DNA of 64,000 nucleotides from JAGTVG01 sp964543195 (GCA_964543195.1 CAZIXF010000020.1:21602-85601), one strand, 5' to 3'; positions 1-9,663 are shown, numbered from the stretch's first letter. Notes: generated by a model from the letters alone, not told the origin. Numbers and translations are program-made.

Positions 1-677
1 CGGCTAAGCTTACCTACCGCAATCCGCCCCACATAGGACGAATAATCGAGCGACGAGATCTGCATCTGGGTTGTACCTTCCCTGTACGCCGCCCGGGGAA
101 TGTGTTCGATGATCGAGTCAAGCAGGAAAGTAATGTCCTTCGTGGGCTTCTGCCAGTCTTCCGACATCCAGCCCTCCTTAGATGAACCAAACACCGTGGG
201 AAAATTCAATTGTTCTTCACTGGCATCGAGGTTGAACATGAGGTCGAAAACCGATTCCTGCACCCCTTCCGGATCGCTGTTGGGCTTGTCAATCTTATTA
301 ATAACCACGATGGGTTTCAGGTCGAGGGCAAGGGCTTTCTGCAACACAAACCTGGTTTGCGGCATGGGACCTTCAAAGGCATCCACCACCAGCAATACCC
401 CGTCTGCCATATTCAACACCCGTTCAACCTCTCCACCGAAATCACTGTGACCCGGTGTATCGATGATATTGATCTTTACGTCTTTATAGCGAACCGATAC
501 ATTTTTGGATAATATGGTGATGCCCCGTTCTTTCTCGAGCTCATTACTGTCGAGGATCAATTCTCCCACATCCTGGTTTTCCCTGAATAGTTTCACCTGG
601 TGAAGAATACGGTCTACCAGGGTGGTTTTCCCATGGTCTACATGTGCAATGATGGCTATGTTTCGGATATCCTGCAT
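1..677 (-). CDS. typA: Ribosome-associated translational GTPase TypA/BipA, N-terminal part
   Basis: The minus strand opens at ATG 677 and stays open to the window edge, so about 225 N-terminal residues are seen and the C-terminus lies outside. The start reads MQDIRNIAIIAHVDHGKTT, the P-loop (G1) of translational GTPases; ERGITI (switch I), DTPGHSDFGGE (G3) and NKIDKP (G4) follow. The order and spacing are those of TypA/BipA rather than EF-G or LepA (for example RILHQVKLF after the P-loop). The family binds the 70S ribosome and helps 50S assembly and growth under cold or other stress. No neighbouring gene suggests an operon; a 290-bp gap separates it from the next gene. Confidence 0.93.
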   Translation of the reverse strand, partial: MQDIRNIAIIAHVDHGKTTLVDRILHQVKLFRENQDVGELILDSNELEKERGITILSKNVSVRYKDVKINIIDTPGHSDFGGEVERVLNMADGVLLVVDAFEGPMPQTRFVLQKALALDLKPIVVINKIDKPNSDPEGVQESVFDLMFNLDASEEQLNFPTVFGSSKEGWMSEDWQKPTKDITFLLDSIIEHIPRAAYREGTTQMQISSLDYSSYVGRIAVGKLS

Positions 678-969
678 TTTTTTCCTGCTGGTTAAATTTA
701 ATATGGAGTGCAAAGATATTTATTTATTGTCATATGGATATCATGATCTTCGGATTGGCATATTTTTCATTAAATAAACCGTTAAAGGACAATATTTTGA
801 TATCCCGGGTACCTGCCGTTTGTTTATTTTTCCATAGTGAATCAGACTTATTGAATAATCCTACGACCACGATAACGTATCTGATCCCGAAACTTTTCTG
901 TTATCCTGTATTATCCTGTGTATAATGCGGGTCAAGGCCAGGATGAACATTTGAGTTTTCCCCCATCCT

Positions 970-1830
970 TTATTCGATCATCATTTTTTCACCCATATCG
1001 AGAATATGATATTTATCCTGCATGGTTTCCGATAACCTCAACTTGACTTCATAAGGGTATCCCGTGGTCCAGAACCTGTTTTCCGGGGTCACTTTGAAGG
1101 TATTCCTGTGCTGTGGAAAGATATAATCCGGTTCCAGTTCATTTATCAGGATCACCGACCGGTCGATGTAGGTATTATGTTCGGTGGGTGAAAAAAACAG
1201 CACATCCACATCATCCAGGAATAGCTGATCTTCAAGAAGAACCGAATCGCCTGTCTGATAATACCGTTTCCCTCCCATAGTGATCAGGTAACCACAGTCC
1301 TGGAGGTTGGCCTCATAATACACGGCATACTTCTCGTTTCCGTGTATGGCCCTCACCGGCTCGATGTGTACATCACCGATGTCAAAAGGTACCCTCGGTT
1401 CGGCCAACCTCATTCTTTCGTCGGGGATACCCACCTCGTTCCTGGCGGCCTCTTCACAGCTTCGGGAAAGCACAAAAATACAGTCTCCGTGTTCAAGCAG
1501 TATTTTCGAGGTCTCTCTCTCGAAATGATCACTGTGCTCATGGGTAATAAATGCGATGTCCAGCTCGGGGGCCAGTTCACGAGCCGAAACAGGTGATGGC
1601 ACGGCCCTTGCCCCGGATTCCAGTGGAAGGTCGGTGCTTATCAGTGTATGGCCCGACTTGATCAACCAGCCATTATGCCCCACCCACCATACAGCCGCCC
1701 CGGCTTCATGCGCCCGGATCTCATCGATCAGCCTTTTTTGAGGTGCTGAACTGAAAACAGGGGGAAAGGTCATTATACCAGTTGACGTTATAAGGGTATT
1801 CCGAATAAAATCTCTGCGTCCTTTTTTCAT
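970..1830 (-). CDS. MBL-fold metallohydrolase with twin-arginine leader
   Basis: A metallo-beta-lactamase-fold protein of about 286 residues. The zinc motif THEHSDHF (HxHxDH) lies about 100 residues in, followed by a conserved downstream His (AIHGNEKYA), an Asp in TGDSV, and a C-terminal His (FPQHRNT), as in the UlaG-like branch of the superfamily. The N-terminus KKGRRDFIRNTL followed by a hydrophobic stretch is a Tat-type leader, so export is likely. ATG 1830 is preferred; upstream in-frame codons give only a TTG start at 1839. It is the last of three minus-strand genes (glycosidase, dipeptidase, MBL protein) with gaps short enough for co-transcription. The substrate cannot be told from sequence. 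Confidence 0.85.
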   Translation of the reverse strand: MKKGRRDFIRNTLITSTGIMTFPPVFSSAPQKRLIDEIRAHEAGAAVWWVGHNGWLIKSGHTLISTDLPLESGARAVPSPVSARELAPELDIAFITHEHSDHFERETSKILLEHGDCIFVLSRSCEEAARNEVGIPDERMRLAEPRVPFDIGDVHIEPVRAIHGNEKYAVYYEANLQDCGYLITMGGKRYYQTGDSVLLEDQLFLDDVDVLFFSPTEHNTYIDRSVILINELEPDYIFPQHRNTFKVTPENRFWTTGYPYEVKLRLSETMQDKYHILDMGEKMMIE

Positions 1831-1869
1831 GTATACCAATTTTTCTCGAATAATGAAGAATATTCCGGA

Positions 1870-2604
1870 TCATCCGGGCAGGATCTCCTTCCAGATCCTT
1901 AGATAATTTCCGCCCAGGATCAACGCGACTTGTTCATCGGAGTAATTCCTTTGACCAAGCAGGTCAATAAACTTATCCCAGTGCGTGTACATGGTCTCCG
2001 ATTCCGTACCGGTAAATGTACGTTTTTCCGAATGACCCGGTACATAATCGGGGGCCGGATTACCCTCATCATGGCCCAGCCATCCCACTCCAATATGTTC
2101 GACACCCACGAGATCAGCCAGGTAATCAATCTCATCGGCAAGAAAATCGTAGGAGGTCTGATTTACAATATAGCGGATACCTACGAGGCCTCCTGTTCCT
2201 GCAATAGCCTTAACCTCTTCATCACTATGCTGACGATCCGTGTTGATAAATTGCTGAAGATTGGTATGGGAAGATACGATGGGTTTTGAGGATATTTCAG
2301 CTGTATGGAATATGCCGTTTGCCGAAAGATGCGAGACCCCTATCATCATCCCAAGCCGGTTCATCTCGTTCACCACTTCCACTCCGAACTTTGAAAGTTT
2401 CCCGGCCATTTTACCTTCACCGATGCCATCTCCCAGCCTGTTTCTTGCATTATGGGTAAGTTGCAGACCCCGCACACCCAGTCTGAAAAAATTCCTTAAA
2501 AGTGATAACCTTTTAAAGGGGTGGCCGCCCGGTTCGGGATCGATCTCGATAGCACCCCCTCCTTCATGATCGAGAAAAAAATACACATGATCCCTTTCAG
2601 GCAT
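1870..2604 (-). pseudogene. M19 (renal-type) membrane dipeptidase, N-terminally truncated
   Basis: The 244-residue reading frame matches the C-terminal two thirds of M19 dipeptidases: DHEGGGAIE (bridging Glu region), a GVRGLQLTHNARN segment, GVSHLS and SSHTN (two zinc-binding His), and GVGWLGHDEG near the end. The family is usually 330-400 residues and starts with a DxHxD zinc motif; that part is absent. Just upstream on the same strand (2658-2723) lies a stop-closed 21-codon stretch reading like a lipoprotein signal (KTLVICIGAILQGCQ) but beginning with ATA, not ATG. I infer a gene that lost its start and about 120 codons. A short active form cannot be excluded, but two zinc ligands are missing. 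Confidence 0.7.
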
Positions 2605-2769
2605 TATCAGGTGCCATCGGGCCTTTTTGATATTAAAAAATTATATTTAAACCACCACTATGCAGCCGACTGGCATCCTTGCAGAATAGCTCCGATACAA
2701 ATTACCAGCGTTTTACTAAGTATTTAATAATCCGATTCACACAAGTGATTACTATAATTTCCGTTTAAG

Positions 2770-3885
2770 TTATTCCACCTCCAGATTATTGATCTCCTCA
2801 AAAAGGGTTTTAAAAGCCTCCACCTGGTTGCCTCCTCTCCTGTTTTCTGCATCCTTCCGGCCATAGAACTGATCCAGGAAATCGGCAGCGCCGGACCAGA
2901 CCGTATGAAGCATTCCCTGATACCGGTCCCTGGCGGTCTCCGTGGCCGTTTTTCTGAACTGAACCATCATATGGAGCTGGGTTTTGGTCACATCCGGAAA
3001 CCTCCACGGGCAGGTAACTACTTTGAATCCCTTCAGGGCAAAATAAGCAGCCGTGGGATCCGGGCGTTCATAATGCCAGTCGTTGATCACCACATCTTCC
3101 GGTATCATATCTATCGCGCGGTGCGTATTGTTATAACTTGCTTCCCAGAAACCGATCCCGGTGGTTTTGCCGTCAATCAGCCGGTCACCCCAGATCCATA
3201 ATTCCACATCATTTTTGGCCAGGTGATTCCGCACCTTGGTCACTTCAGCGGCAAACAGCTCGGCCTTATCCCTGCCTGCACACCGGGGGCATTTTTCATC
3301 TCCGAGGTAAAACACCTCATCCATGCCGGCATGGAAAGCATCCGCTTCAAATACCTCCACGATCTCGTCCACCACATCGAATACCACATCATGAACCTCC
3401 GGATGGAGAGGGCAATAACTCAGGCAGTAAAGTCCCCATTCGTTGGGCCACTTCAGATCACCTGAACCATCTCCCATCGGCACGTGAGGAGTTTCATTGA
3501 ATTCAGGATATTCTTTCAACAAGTTGCCTATCCGCTGGAACCAGGATTGGTGACCCAGCAGGTTTACCTGTGGAATAAGCCGGATATTGTTCTCCTGACA
3601 AACCCTTACCAGCTTTTTAACCTCCTCTTCCGAAAGTGCATCCTCATTGGCAAGTTCCGGACGGGATTTGTACTGATAATTATAATCGATCCGTAATACC
3701 AGCGTATTGAGGTTTCGGGGCACCAGTTCATCCTTTATAAAATCAATGAACGGATCAAGTGTTTCCTTATCGGGTGCAGCAATGGCTAAACCCCTGACTG
3801 GCAATAAGGAGTCAAGTTTATGCTGTGCATGGATATTAAAGAAAACAAAAAACAGGAAAAAATGAATGGTCAATAATCTTCTCAT
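2770..3885 (-). CDS. GH20-type beta-N-acetylhexosaminidase-like protein, exported
   Basis: 371 residues with a signal peptide (MRRLLTIHFFLFFVFFNIHAQ). The body is a TIM-barrel glycosidase related to family GH20: LIPQVNLLGHQSWF resembles the strand 3 region, and FHAGMDEVFYLG carries the HxGxDE signature whose Asp-Glu pair activates the acetamido group and protonates the leaving sugar. Typical GH20 enzymes are longer and have a separate N-terminal domain; this is the catalytic barrel alone. It is the first gene of a minus-strand group with the dipeptidase remnant and MBL hydrolase. A role in breakdown of amino-sugar polymers in the periplasm is inferred. Confidence 0.78.
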   Translation of the reverse strand: MRRLLTIHFFLFFVFFNIHAQHKLDSLLPVRGLAIAAPDKETLDPFIDFIKDELVPRNLNTLVLRIDYNYQYKSRPELANEDALSEEEVKKLVRVCQENNIRLIPQVNLLGHQSWFQRIGNLLKEYPEFNETPHVPMGDGSGDLKWPNEWGLYCLSYCPLHPEVHDVVFDVVDEIVEVFEADAFHAGMDEVFYLGDEKCPRCAGRDKAELFAAEVTKVRNHLAKNDVELWIWGDRLIDGKTTGIGFWEASYNNTHRAIDMIPEDVVINDWHYERPDPTAAYFALKGFKVVTCPWRFPDVTKTQLHMMVQFRKTATETARDRYQGMLHTVWSGAADFLDQFYGRKDAENRRGGNQVEAFKTLFEEINNLEVE

Positions 3886-4316
3886 TTTAAAAAAAGTCTT
3901 AGTTAAAAATAATTTTTTGATAAATTAAGATAAAACTATATTCAAAGACAAAAAAAAATTTCTTGATCATGAAATATATACCTGATTTCTTAACGGGATC
4001 AATGGCCTTCATATTTTACATGAATTTGCATCTGCAGGATAAATTTCCCGGTAAACATGACAGAGCCACGGTGATAAAAAGAATTTTTAATAATCCGGAT
4101 TGGTGCGTAAGGGACATGCCCTGGAGCTGAATGAGGGAAAACAATATTTTTTCCAATGATACATCCTAATCCCTTCTGTCAGAAATACAGGGAATACATT
4201 GACTAGAAAAAAATCCATGACCGGCATAATAAATGGCATTTAATTGAATTTTAAAATTATTATTATTAAATAGATCCGGTTATTCAGGGGTTTGTCAACT
4301 TTAATTTTTTACTCTC
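3886..4316. other. Intergenic region between divergent genes
   Basis: 431 bases, A+T-rich, between the minus-strand glycosidase and the plus-strand barrel protein. It must hold both promoters, but I see no convincing TTG-N20-TAnnTTTG pair. A 53-codon plus-strand frame (3969-4130, starting MKYIPDFLTGSMAF) is possible but has no recognisable relative or ribosome site and may be chance. No RNA gene or repeat seen. Confidence 0.4.
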
Positions 4317-4907
4317 ATGAAAAAAACAGGTATCATCATCGCTTTTTTATTTCTGATATGTGAAGCTCATTCACAGGATATCGGCCGCACTATAATCGGG
4401 GCCAAAGGAGGGCTTAATCTGGCCAATATTGGTGGTGAAGAGACGGATAATGCCATGAAAATTGCCGGCCATATCGGAGGCTATATTGAATTCTATTTTT
4501 ATGAAGCGTGGGATATCCAGGCCGAATTGCTTTTATCGTGGCAGGGCCATGCTCCCGCGACGGAATTTGACAACCGCCTCAACCTGGTTTACATCAATAT
4601 TCCGGTTTTATACCGTTATTTTCCCGCAGAACAGGTCAACCTTCATATTGGTCCGCAATTTGGGTTACTTATGAGTGCCAAAACAAAATCGGAGGGAGAA
4701 TCATTTGATGTGAGTGCGTTTTTTAAATCCTTCGACCTGGGCCTGGCGCTTGGCGGTGGATATGAATTTCAGGCCTTTGACCGGGATATGAATGTAAATC
4801 TCCGTTATATCCACGGCGTTACCAATATTGCAGCGGAGGGTTCCGGTAAAAGATTTAACCGTGTAATTCAGCTTTCCCTTGGAATATTGCTGGTTGACGC
4901 AAGATAA
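4317..4907 (+). CDS. Outer-membrane beta-barrel protein (porin family, OMP_b-brl type)
   Basis: 196 residues with a signal peptide cut near AHSQ. The remainder alternates hydrophobic and polar residues in short strands (for example IGAKGGLNLANI, IGGYIEFYFYEAWDIQAELLLS, YINIPVLYRYF, LHIGPQFGLLMS) and ends in an aromatic/aliphatic strand (VIQLSLGILLVD). This is the usual layout of the small eight-stranded barrels very common in Bacteroidota. No substrate or partner can be assigned. It stands alone between divergent intergenic regions. Confidence 0.85.
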   Translation: MKKTGIIIAFLFLICEAHSQDIGRTIIGAKGGLNLANIGGEETDNAMKIAGHIGGYIEFYFYEAWDIQAELLLSWQGHAPATEFDNRLNLVYINIPVLYRYFPAEQVNLHIGPQFGLLMSAKTKSEGESFDVSAFFKSFDLGLALGGGYEFQAFDRDMNVNLRYIHGVTNIAAEGSGKRFNRVIQLSLGILLVDAR

Positions 4908-5007
4908 ATTATTCCCGGAATCTTCTCAGGTTTTTTAAAGCGGATTTTTTTATCATCTTTATCCGAAAATTTACTGAATTTTTAAATGAAATTTAAGAGG
5001 AAATCTT

Positions 5008-5985
5008 ATGGCCAAAATTTACTATGACAAAGATGCAGATCTATCCTATTTAAAAGGAAAAAAGATCGGGATAATCGGATACGGTAACCAGGGCAGGGCC
5101 CAGGCACTCAACATGCGTGATTCAGGCATTTCCGATATGCGGATCGGTACGGCGAGGGATGAAACGTTTTCACTTGCCGAAAAGGATAATTTTCCCGTCT
5201 CCGATGTGCCGGAAACCGTACAAAAATCTAACATACTGTTTATACTTGTCCCGGATGAGATCATGCCGGAGGTATTCAACGATCAGGTGCTGCCTTATTT
5301 AAATGAAGGAGACGTCCTGAACTTTGCTTCCGGATATACCATCACCTTTAAACAGATCAAGCCTCCCCCTGAAATCGATGTGATCATGGTCGCTCCCCGG
5401 ATGATCGGTGACGGCGTGCGGAACCGGTTCATCAATAAAGAAGGTTTCCCGGCCTTTTTGGCTGTGGATCAGGATCCTTCCGGGAAAGCCCGGGAAATTG
5501 CCCTGGCGCTTGCAAAAGCGATGGGCGCCACCCGGATGGGAACCATAGAAGTTTCGTTCAAAGACGAGACTATGCTCGACTTGCTGGCCGAACAGGCCAT
5601 ATGGCCGATGATCCTGGCTATCCTGACCGAATCCTTCAAATTTGAGGTTGAGAAAGGCCATCCCGGCGAAGCTTCTCTGGTTGAATTGTATATGTCGCGC
5701 GAACCGGCTTACATGTTCGAAAAAATGGCAGAAGATGGATTGTTCAAACAATTTCCCTATCACTCGCATACGAGCCAATATGGCCAGTTGTCAAGGCTGG
5801 AGTCACTTGACCGGTCCTTTATCAGGAATACCCTCGAAAAAGCATATGAACACATTGATAATGGAAGTTTTGCCGAAGAATGGAAAAAGGAACAGAAAAA
5901 CGGAATGCCCGAATTCAACCGCCTGCTTGATGAGGCTTTTAATTCCAGAATTTCGAAGCTTGAAGATAAACTGAAAAACAGATAA
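5008..5985 (+). CDS. Ketol-acid reductoisomerase-like protein with altered active site
   Basis: 325 residues, about the length of class I KARI (IlvC), which converts acetohydroxy acids to dihydroxy acids in branched-chain amino-acid synthesis. An NAD(P) motif IGYGNQGRAQALNMRDSG sits at 22-40. The metal-binding pair is kept as D191 and E195 (DLLAEQA), but the catalytic lysine of the VAPKGPG loop is Arg here (VAPRMIGDG, R131), and the C-terminal metal region reads VELYMSREP instead of YFECLHE. It is therefore a divergent paralogue whose reaction may differ. AAGAGGA seven bases before ATG 5008 is a clear ribosome site. It is followed by a GntP permease rather than ilv genes, which suggests hydroxy-acid metabolism. 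Confidence 0.75.
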   Translation: MAKIYYDKDADLSYLKGKKIGIIGYGNQGRAQALNMRDSGISDMRIGTARDETFSLAEKDNFPVSDVPETVQKSNILFILVPDEIMPEVFNDQVLPYLNEGDVLNFASGYTITFKQIKPPPEIDVIMVAPRMIGDGVRNRFINKEGFPAFLAVDQDPSGKAREIALALAKAMGATRMGTIEVSFKDETMLDLLAEQAIWPMILAILTESFKFEVEKGHPGEASLVELYMSREPAYMFEKMAEDGLFKQFPYHSHTSQYGQLSRLESLDRSFIRNTLEKAYEHIDNGSFAEEWKKEQKNGMPEFNRLLDEAFNSRISKLEDKLKNR

Positions 5986-6061
5986 TCTGATCTGCAACAC
6001 GGAAATTAAATAATGCAATTTATGGCAATTGCAGCAAATATGTTTTTACAATAAAAAGCTT

Positions 6062-7414
6062 ATGGCCTCGACAACCCTCCTTGTGGTCAATCTAATCGTA
6101 GCCATTGCCATTATACTGCTGGCCATTATTGTGCTGCGCTGGAGCCCGGTGGTAGGCCTGGTCTGCGGGAGCCTGTATATGGGACTGGCTTCCGGGTTGA
6201 GCCTGCTGGAAACAGTGAACCAGATCACGGAAGGTTTCGGTGACCTGATGGCCGCTATCGGATTGTCGATCGGTTTCGGGGTGATCATTGGCCAATTGGT
6301 ATACGATAGCGGGGGTGCGCGCGCCATAGCGTTGAAAATGATGAAGTTTTTTCCCGGTGAGCGGGTTTTTTACGGGATTGGGTTTACTGCATTTATTTTT
6401 TCCATACCGGTATTCTTCGATGTGACTTTTGTTATTCTCATTCCCCTTGCCCTGGCATTAGTAAAAGAGGTCCATAAACCCCTGCCCTATGCCGTGGGGG
6501 CCATGGTAATTGGTGCCGCTGCTGCCCATACCCTTGTTCCTCCGACACCGAATCCCCTGGCCGCTTCCGATATCCTGGGTTTCGATCTGGGGATCATGAT
6601 CTTTGCCGGACTCCTGCTAGGGCTGCTGGCCACGATCTTATCGATCAAACTGTTGTTCTATTTTCTTGATCAGGGATTCTGGAAAAAAGAAAAGGACCAG
6701 ATCGAGGAACCCCTCCAGGTTAAAGAAGATGAACGGGAAAACGCACCGGGTGCAGGTGTGGCCATCCTTCCCATTGTCGTACCAATCCTGATGATCCTTA
6801 GCGGGACCGCGTATAATGCCTTTACCGACCAGGTGCCCGGATTGATCCTGTTCATCAGTCATAAAGTAATTGCCATGCTTACCGGGGCTGTCCTGGCTTA
6901 TATCATTGCCGCACGCAGCCTGACAGGTAAAGCAATGACTGATTCTGTCCAGAAGGCGATGGGCTCAGCAGGCCTGGTACTTCTTATAACCGGCGCAGGA
7001 GGGAGCTTCGGCACGGTGATTGAAAGTACGGGTATCGGGCTGGTACTGGCCGAAGGGATCAGCGGATTTTCCAACTCCCGGTTATGGGCCATACTGATCA
7101 CGTATGGCATTGGCCTGATATTCCGGGTTTCCCAGGGTTCCGGTACGGTGGCGGCCATCACCACCATGACCATCATGGCTGGTGCCCAGCTTGCCGAAAC
7201 GGTGAATTTACACCCAGTGTGGATAGCTCTTGCGGCCTTGTCCGGTGGTATCAGTTTCGGACATATCAATGACAGCGGTTTCTGGGTAACCGTAAACCTG
7301 AGCGGTTTCAGTGTGACCGGGGGATTAAAGATATATACACTGGGTATTTTTTTTATTTCACTGATCGTGCTGGTACTGGCTTTGCTGGGCGGACTTTTAT
7401 TCCCGCAATTTTAA
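6062..7414 (+). CDS. GntP family permease (gluconate/hydroxy-acid:H+ symporter)
   Basis: About 450 residues with 12 or more hydrophobic segments. Family landmarks include SIPVFFDVTFVILIPLA, AAAHTLVPPTPNPLAA, ITGAGGSFGTVIEST, the RVSQGSGTVAAITT loop and GHINDSGFW. GntP members import gluconate, glycerate, serine or related acids. I start at ATG 6062 (MASTTLL) because the longer reading from 6029 puts a polar leader (QQICFYNKK) before the first membrane helix. It lies 76 bases after the KARI-like gene on the same strand and probably shares its transcript, making the substrate of one a candidate for the other. Confidence 0.88.
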   Translation: MASTTLLVVNLIVAIAIILLAIIVLRWSPVVGLVCGSLYMGLASGLSLLETVNQITEGFGDLMAAIGLSIGFGVIIGQLVYDSGGARAIALKMMKFFPGERVFYGIGFTAFIFSIPVFFDVTFVILIPLALALVKEVHKPLPYAVGAMVIGAAAAHTLVPPTPNPLAASDILGFDLGIMIFAGLLLGLLATILSIKLLFYFLDQGFWKKEKDQIEEPLQVKEDERENAPGAGVAILPIVVPILMILSGTAYNAFTDQVPGLILFISHKVIAMLTGAVLAYIIAARSLTGKAMTDSVQKAMGSAGLVLLITGAGGSFGTVIESTGIGLVLAEGISGFSNSRLWAILITYGIGLIFRVSQGSGTVAAITTMTIMAGAQLAETVNLHPVWIALAALSGGISFGHINDSGFWVTVNLSGFSVTGGLKIYTLGIFFISLIVLVLALLGGLLFPQF

Positions 7415-7646
7415 GGATCTTGCCAATTTATTCAATAAAGCACAATAGTGGGAGTCTGTTTTTAAGTATTATTCAAAACCCCCTCCTGGATGTTGTGTGT
7501 TCAGAAAGCCTGACTAATTAATCCAAATCCTCATTAAGGCATAAATAGAAGGTATAACTCTCTGAAAAATGTGAATATTACACATAAAAATCTCCGATAA
7601 CTTTCAGGTCTCTTTTCCGGCCGCAACTCAACAGGTAACCGTTGGG

Positions 7647-8684
7647 TTATGCATATAACCTTTTTAACCTGAGATGATCTTTTTTCATTTTCTGATAGGT
7701 GGTACGGTGAGGAAGTAATTGATTACGAAGTTCCTGGATCTTTGAAACAGACCGGATAATTAGATCGGACAACAGATTGGATTGTAATCCAATCATATCA
7801 GAAATCTGAGGCCCTACCAGGTATTTGACCTGGCTTTCCACCAGACGGTTCAGACCCGCAGGCAATGCTTCCCGGTAATGATCCATGAGATGGCGTGTCA
7901 ATGCTATTCCTTCATCACTTTTTCTGAAATTCCTTTTCCTTATGGCCTGGTCAAGGGCCTCGGCCTCATTACGGTCCCGGGCAAGAAGCCGGCTGTCAAT
8001 TTGCATCAGGTATCCCACAACAGCCCATAAATGAATATAGGCATTGAAGTCCTGTTCACTGATGGGATATTTGGTTTTTTCCATTGCCCTGAGCACCGTA
8101 TGTGAAAAAGCCAGGTTGGTGCCGGCCATGTCTTCCTGGTTGACGGGTATTCCCCATTCCATCTCCCATTTTCCACTGTGAAGAATATGATATCTTGCCA
8201 GTGCATGGATCAGCCGGACTTGCTGTACTGCCTTGAAACCCAGGCCATTTTCATCGAATGCCCCGGGTTCGGATATGGCGATCACAAAAGCAGCCGTATC
8301 AAGGAGACGCTTCCCCTGCCTCTTGCTCATTTTTTCAGAAAGGAATAACACTTTGTTTCCCGGCCAGGCTGCATAACAATTCGGCAGGGAAACAGCACCC
8401 AGGAAGGTCATCACTTCAAGGGCATATTCGGTATAGAACCTGGATGCCCGTTTCATTTGACCGGGATCATGCCAGGCTGGCAGCTTCGGCCGGGCACTAA
8501 GAAAAAAATCCAGTTCCGGGTTCTTGCTTTTATAGTTGTGGAGCTGATCCGCAGGACATGAAGCCAGTTCATAAACAGCCTTTGCTCTTCCCGATTCGAA
8601 AAGTTTTTCGTTCAGACGGTCAGCATCCTCATCGGAAACAAACCGCTTCTTGTTGAGAAAATCGTTATCGGTTCTGATATTCAT
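7647..8684 (-). CDS. Oxygenase MpaB family protein (DUF2236, latex-clearing-protein-like)
   Basis: 345 residues, all-helical by composition, matching the DUF2236/MpaB family that includes the haem-containing rubber oxygenase Lcp. Recognisable pieces are FYTEYALEVMTFLGAVSLPNCYAA, the helix with VRLIHALARYHIL, WGIPVNQEDMAGTNLAFS, and HLWAVVGYLMQID. In Lcp a conserved Lys/Arg-Thr-His region binds haem b; the RLIHALARYH segment is the likely equivalent. No signal peptide is seen, so it is probably cytoplasmic. It is divergent from the dioxygenase gene at 8839. The true substrate is unknown. Confidence 0.8.
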   Translation of the reverse strand: MNIRTDNDFLNKKRFVSDEDADRLNEKLFESGRAKAVYELASCPADQLHNYKSKNPELDFFLSARPKLPAWHDPGQMKRASRFYTEYALEVMTFLGAVSLPNCYAAWPGNKVLFLSEKMSKRQGKRLLDTAAFVIAISEPGAFDENGLGFKAVQQVRLIHALARYHILHSGKWEMEWGIPVNQEDMAGTNLAFSHTVLRAMEKTKYPISEQDFNAYIHLWAVVGYLMQIDSRLLARDRNEAEALDQAIRKRNFRKSDEGIALTRHLMDHYREALPAGLNRLVESQVKYLVGPQISDMIGLQSNLLSDLIIRSVSKIQELRNQLLPHRTTYQKMKKDHLRLKRLYA

Positions 8685-8838
8685 AGTTCACTAATCCATA
8701 AACCCTGTTACGGGAAAAATGTTGCATCGGCGGGAAGGAGATTTTTAAAAAGAATCAATTCAACTTATCTCTTTATATAAAAATTTTGTATTTTGCCGGT
8801 TAGCGATATCCGGTATCCTTAATAAAAACTTGAATACG

Positions 8839-9663
8839 ATGGAATTATCTGAAAACCAGTTGGAAGCATTTCTTGAGGATGGTTATTATCTGGCCAGATC
8901 CCTGTTCGACGAGGAAGAAATCGGCCTGTTAAAAAAGGCGGCAGTGGAAGACCGTGAACTCGACCAGCATTCATTCGGCAGAAAGGATGGCGAAGGGGGA
9001 ACTGTGCGCCTCACCCTGTGGAACCATCCCGGTGATAATATTTATGGTATGTATGCCCGGTGTCACCGGGTCGTGGATAATGTAGAGAAGATTCTCGAGG
9101 ATGAAGCCTATCATTATCATTCCAAGATGATCCTCAAAGACCCGGAGATCGGTGGCGCCTGGACCTGGCACCAGGATTACGGGTACTGGTACCAGAATGG
9201 ATTGCTGTATCCCAACCTCGTAAGTGTGTTTATCGCTGTAGATAAGGCCACAAGGGAAAACGGCTGTCTACAGGTGATCCGGGGATCGCATAAGATGGGC
9301 AGGGTCAATCATATTCTCAGTGGCGACCAGGCCGGCGCCGACATGGAACGGGTAAATGCTGCCCTGGAGCGGCTGGAGCTGGTATATTGTGAAATGAAGC
9401 CTGGGGATGCCCTTTTCTTTCATTCCAACCTGCTGCATCGTTCCGATCAGAACCGTTCGCAACATCCACGCTGGTCGTTGATATGCTGCTACAATGCGAA
9501 AAGCAACGACCCCTATAAAGAATCCCATCATCCCGGATATACTCCCCTCAAAAAAGTGGACGACAGCATGATCAAAAAGACCGGAATGAAACGGTTCTCG
9601 CATGATGAGACCGGTGTCAGCTGGCTTGATCCTGAGAAGGATGAAAGCTCTAAAAGTTTGTAA
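8839..9663 (+). CDS. Phytanoyl-CoA dioxygenase (PhyH) family Fe(II)/2-oxoglutarate oxygenase
   Basis: 274 residues from ATG 8839 (MELSENQ); an in-frame TTG at 8830 is less likely. The fold shows an N-terminal FLEDGYYLARSLF, the iron motif WHQDYGYW (HxD), ENGCLQVIRGSHKMGRV typical of PhyH, and the distal His in FHSNLLHRSDQN followed by an Arg (RWSLICCYN) that binds 2-oxoglutarate. Family members hydroxylate small molecules such as phytanoyl-CoA or ectoine. The product is cytoplasmic by absence of a signal peptide. It is divergent from the MpaB-type oxygenase, so two unrelated oxygenases sit back to back. Confidence 0.85.
   Translation: MELSENQLEAFLEDGYYLARSLFDEEEIGLLKKAAVEDRELDQHSFGRKDGEGGTVRLTLWNHPGDNIYGMYARCHRVVDNVEKILEDEAYHYHSKMILKDPEIGGAWTWHQDYGYWYQNGLLYPNLVSVFIAVDKATRENGCLQVIRGSHKMGRVNHILSGDQAGADMERVNAALERLELVYCEMKPGDALFFHSNLLHRSDQNRSQHPRWSLICCYNAKSNDPYKESHHPGYTPLKKVDDSMIKKTGMKRFSHDETGVSWLDPEKDESSKSL

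Noticed and set aside
734..925. 63-codon plus-strand frame between typA and the MBL gene
   Set aside because: No start signal, no recognisable domain, and it fills ordinary intergenic sequence.
3969..4130. 53-codon plus-strand frame in the gap before the barrel protein
   Set aside because: Possible but unsupported: no ribosome site, promoter or known relative; kept only as a note in the intergenic entry.
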